Origin: Lysinibacillus_B sp042920265
GTDB taxonomy: Bacteria; Bacillota; Bacilli; Bacillales_A; Planococcaceae
Assembly (NCBI RefSeq): GCF_042920265.1
Contig: NZ_JBDQZI010000001.1
Location: 248,001 to 312,000 of the forward strand
Length of the DNA stretch: 64,000 nucleotides
Direction of reading: 5' to 3'
Both the position numbers and the translations under genes were made by a program. Below the pieces are notes generated by a model that made no database searches, was not told the DNA's origin, and saw only the letters and a program-made list of their open reading frames with translations. This document shows, one piece after another, positions 62,845 to 64,000 of the stretch; the first letter of the stretch is position 1; every line of letters begins with the position of its first letter.

Positions 62845-63544
62845 AAAAAAGGCCAACAAATTACCGACAATGGCTCGCAAACTTATAACGGTTTCAGATC
62901 CTAAATCTATCCTCTCTGAGCAGTTTCGGACAATTCGTACAAATATTACATTCGCTTTACCAGATCAACAGCTCAAAACAATTTTAATCACATCTTCGAC
63001 CGCTGGAGAAGGAAAATCAACGAACGCTTCTAACATTGCTACCGTTTTCGCACAAGAAGGTAAGAAAGTGTTAATTGTAGATGCCGATATGCGTAAACCA
63101 ACACTACATTATATTTTTGGGCTTTTTAATACAGTAGGTTTATCTACAGTGCTTGCTAGAAAGAGTACGCTATACGATACGATTCAGGAAACATCAATTG
63201 TAGGCTTATCTCTTTTACCTAGTGGCCCTATTCCCCCGAACCCAACGGAATTACTTTCCTCCAAGACGATGGATGCTATTCTTGAAGAAATAAAGGAAGT
63301 GTACGATATCATTATTTTTGATGCACCGCCACTACTACCTGTATCAGATGCACAGATTTTATCTAATAAGTGTGACGGTACGTTGTTAATTGTACATTCT
63401 GGTGTTGTAGAAAAAGATACGGTTCTAAAAGCAAAGACCATACTTACTACCTCTCAAGCAAAAATTTTAGGTGTCGTATTAAATAATTATAAAATGCCGC
63501 GAAATCGTAAAAATTACTATCAATATTATGGAGCAAGTGAATAA
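62819..63544 (+). CDS. BY-type tyrosine kinase (CapB/EpsB/YwqD-like)
   Basis: A 241-residue cytoplasmic kinase with Walker A TAGEGKST (about residues 62-70), Walker A' VLIVDADMRKP, Walker B IIFDAPP and a C-terminal tyrosine cluster NYYQYYG. Autophosphorylation of the cluster cycles with the CpsB-type phosphatase to drive polymer export. It follows its adaptor with overlap. The predicted phosphatase partner is at 36991, about 26 kb away at the other end of the locus. Confidence 0.95.
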   Translation: MLGLRKRAKKKANKLPTMARKLITVSDPKSILSEQFRTIRTNITFALPDQQLKTILITSSTAGEGKSTNASNIATVFAQEGKKVLIVDADMRKPTLHYIFGLFNTVGLSTVLARKSTLYDTIQETSIVGLSLLPSGPIPPNPTELLSSKTMDAILEEIKEVYDIIIFDAPPLLPVSDAQILSNKCDGTLLIVHSGVVEKDTVLKAKTILTTSQAKILGVVLNNYKMPRNRKNYYQYYGASE

Positions 63545-63762
63545 AGTGAGACTTCAGTGAAGAAGAACTTTTAATTATGCTGTTGAACCTGCATGAGGAT
63601 TATTGGGGAATTTTGGTTGACTATTGATTCTATGTTACTTGTGAATCGGTAATTTGGGTGCATATCGTTGAATTTACAGAGAACATACTCCCTTTCACTG
63701 AATATATGGATATATCAGGGGGGATTAAAGTGGACGTATCTATTTTGCATAATAAGAGTAAT

Positions 63763-63792
63763 TTGCCTTCTAATTAACGACAATGCTAAAAT
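63763..63792 (+). promoter_or_regulatory. Probable ymdB promoter
   Basis: TTGCCT (63763-63768), 18-base spacer, TAAAAT (63787-63792) with TGC directly before the -10 (extended -10). No clear terminator is visible between the kinase gene and this site; the rest of the 282-base gap shows nothing recognisable. Confidence 0.5.
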
Positions 63793-63826
63793 GAAGCGTG
63801 AGATAATAGAAAGTGTGGTCGTATAC

Positions 63827-64000
63827 ATGAAGGTTTTATTTATCGGGGATATCGTCGGTTCAATCGGGCGCGATGCAGTAGCGAAATACTTACCGCGTTT
63901 AAAGAAGAAATATGCTGTCGATGTGGTCATTGCAAATGGCGAAAATGCAGCAGCAGGGCGCGGTATTACGCGTAGTATTTACAATGATTTATTACAAATG
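63827..64000 (+). CDS. ymdB: YmdB-type metallophosphodiesterase (3'-truncated by window)
   Basis: The first 58 codons are visible and run to the window edge: MKVLFIGDIVGSIGRDAVAK and ANGENAAAGRGIT, the metal-binding opening of YmdB. YmdB is a cyclic-nucleotide (2',3'-cAMP) phosphodiesterase needed for biofilm gene expression in B. subtilis, where it follows rny directly. Its reappearance here marks the right edge of the inserted polysaccharide locus. The ribosome-binding site is weak. Confidence 0.93.
   Translation, partial: MKVLFIGDIVGSIGRDAVAKYLPRLKKKYAVDVVIANGENAAAGRGITRSIYNDLLQM

Noticed and set aside
62095..63544. ParA/MinD-type partition pair
   Set aside because: The ATPase has a terminal tyrosine cluster and is coupled to a two-helix Wzz protein, which defines a capsule BY-kinase, not a partition ATPase.
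1..64000. CRISPR array, tRNA or rRNA genes, integrase or full insertion sequence
   Set aside because: No regularly spaced repeats, no cloverleaf or rRNA stretch, and no transposase or integrase frame was recognised on either strand.

Overview
The window reads as a chromosomal segment of a low-GC, spore-forming Firmicute of the order Bacillales. Gene order follows the Bacillus subtilis infB-to-ymdB backbone closely. The proteins, the missing genes (no ylxY, dapG, tepA or pbpX in their usual places) and the repeat type suggest a Planococcaceae/Caryophanaceae member such as Lysinibacillus or Solibacillus. That genus-level guess is inference; no rRNA or tRNA is present to anchor it. Nearly all genes are on the + strand, and GTG and TTG starts with strong Shine-Dalgarno sequences are common.

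Region 1 (1-8.3 kb) is translation and RNA metabolism: infB (5' end cut by the window), ylxP, rbfA, truB, ribF, rpsO, pnp, then the M16 peptidase mlpA. Region 2 (8.4-10.9 kb) is a minus-strand cassette of a YtrA-type GntR repressor, an ABC ATPase and two small ABC-2 permeases. It sits between mlpA and ymxH, which are neighbours in B. subtilis, and has a perfect palindrome at its promoter. Region 3 (10.9-16.7 kb) is ymxH-dpaA-dpaB (dipicolinate synthase, behind a sigma-K-like promoter), asd, dapA and rnjB. Together these make the lysine/DPA branch plus RNase J2. Region 4 (16.8-25 kb) is the FtsK/SpoIIIE translocase and a GntR regulator next to a BmpA-type nucleoside ABC importer (nupNOPQ type). 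Region 5 (25-36 kb) is ymfF-ymfH-ymfI-ymfJ, ymfK-rodZ(ymfM)-pgsA-cinA, recA with a LexA box, and rny.

Region 6 (36-63.5 kb) is the accessory part. A polysaccharide (capsule/EPS) locus of about 26.5 kb lies between rny and ymdB, which are adjacent in B. subtilis. Its 5' end carries a PHP tyrosine phosphatase and an LCP transferase. The left half resembles the Staphylococcus aureus type 5/8 capsule set: CapD-like dehydratase, priming sugar transferase, WbuB/CapL-like transferase and CapE-CapF-CapG for UDP-L-FucNAc. The middle has glycosyltransferases, a Wzy-like polymerase and a Wzx flippase. The right half is unusual: two tandem ATP-grasp ligase-like genes, two PLP aminotransferase-family genes, a WbqC-family gene, rmlA and rmlB without rmlC/rmlD, and pgi. 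The Wzz/CapA adaptor and BY-kinase are at the far 3' end. ymdB then begins and is cut by the window end.

The junctions of this locus hold structured non-coding DNA. Two homologous elements with imperfect terminal inverted repeats lie just after the stop of recA and of the polymerase gene. Two more GC-rich palindromic repeats lie between rny and the first capsule gene. A long untranslated stretch with several hairpins sits directly upstream of the epsC/capD-like gene. The best candidates for something new are the ATP-grasp/PLP/WbqC/RmlAB sugar-modification module and this upstream RNA region.
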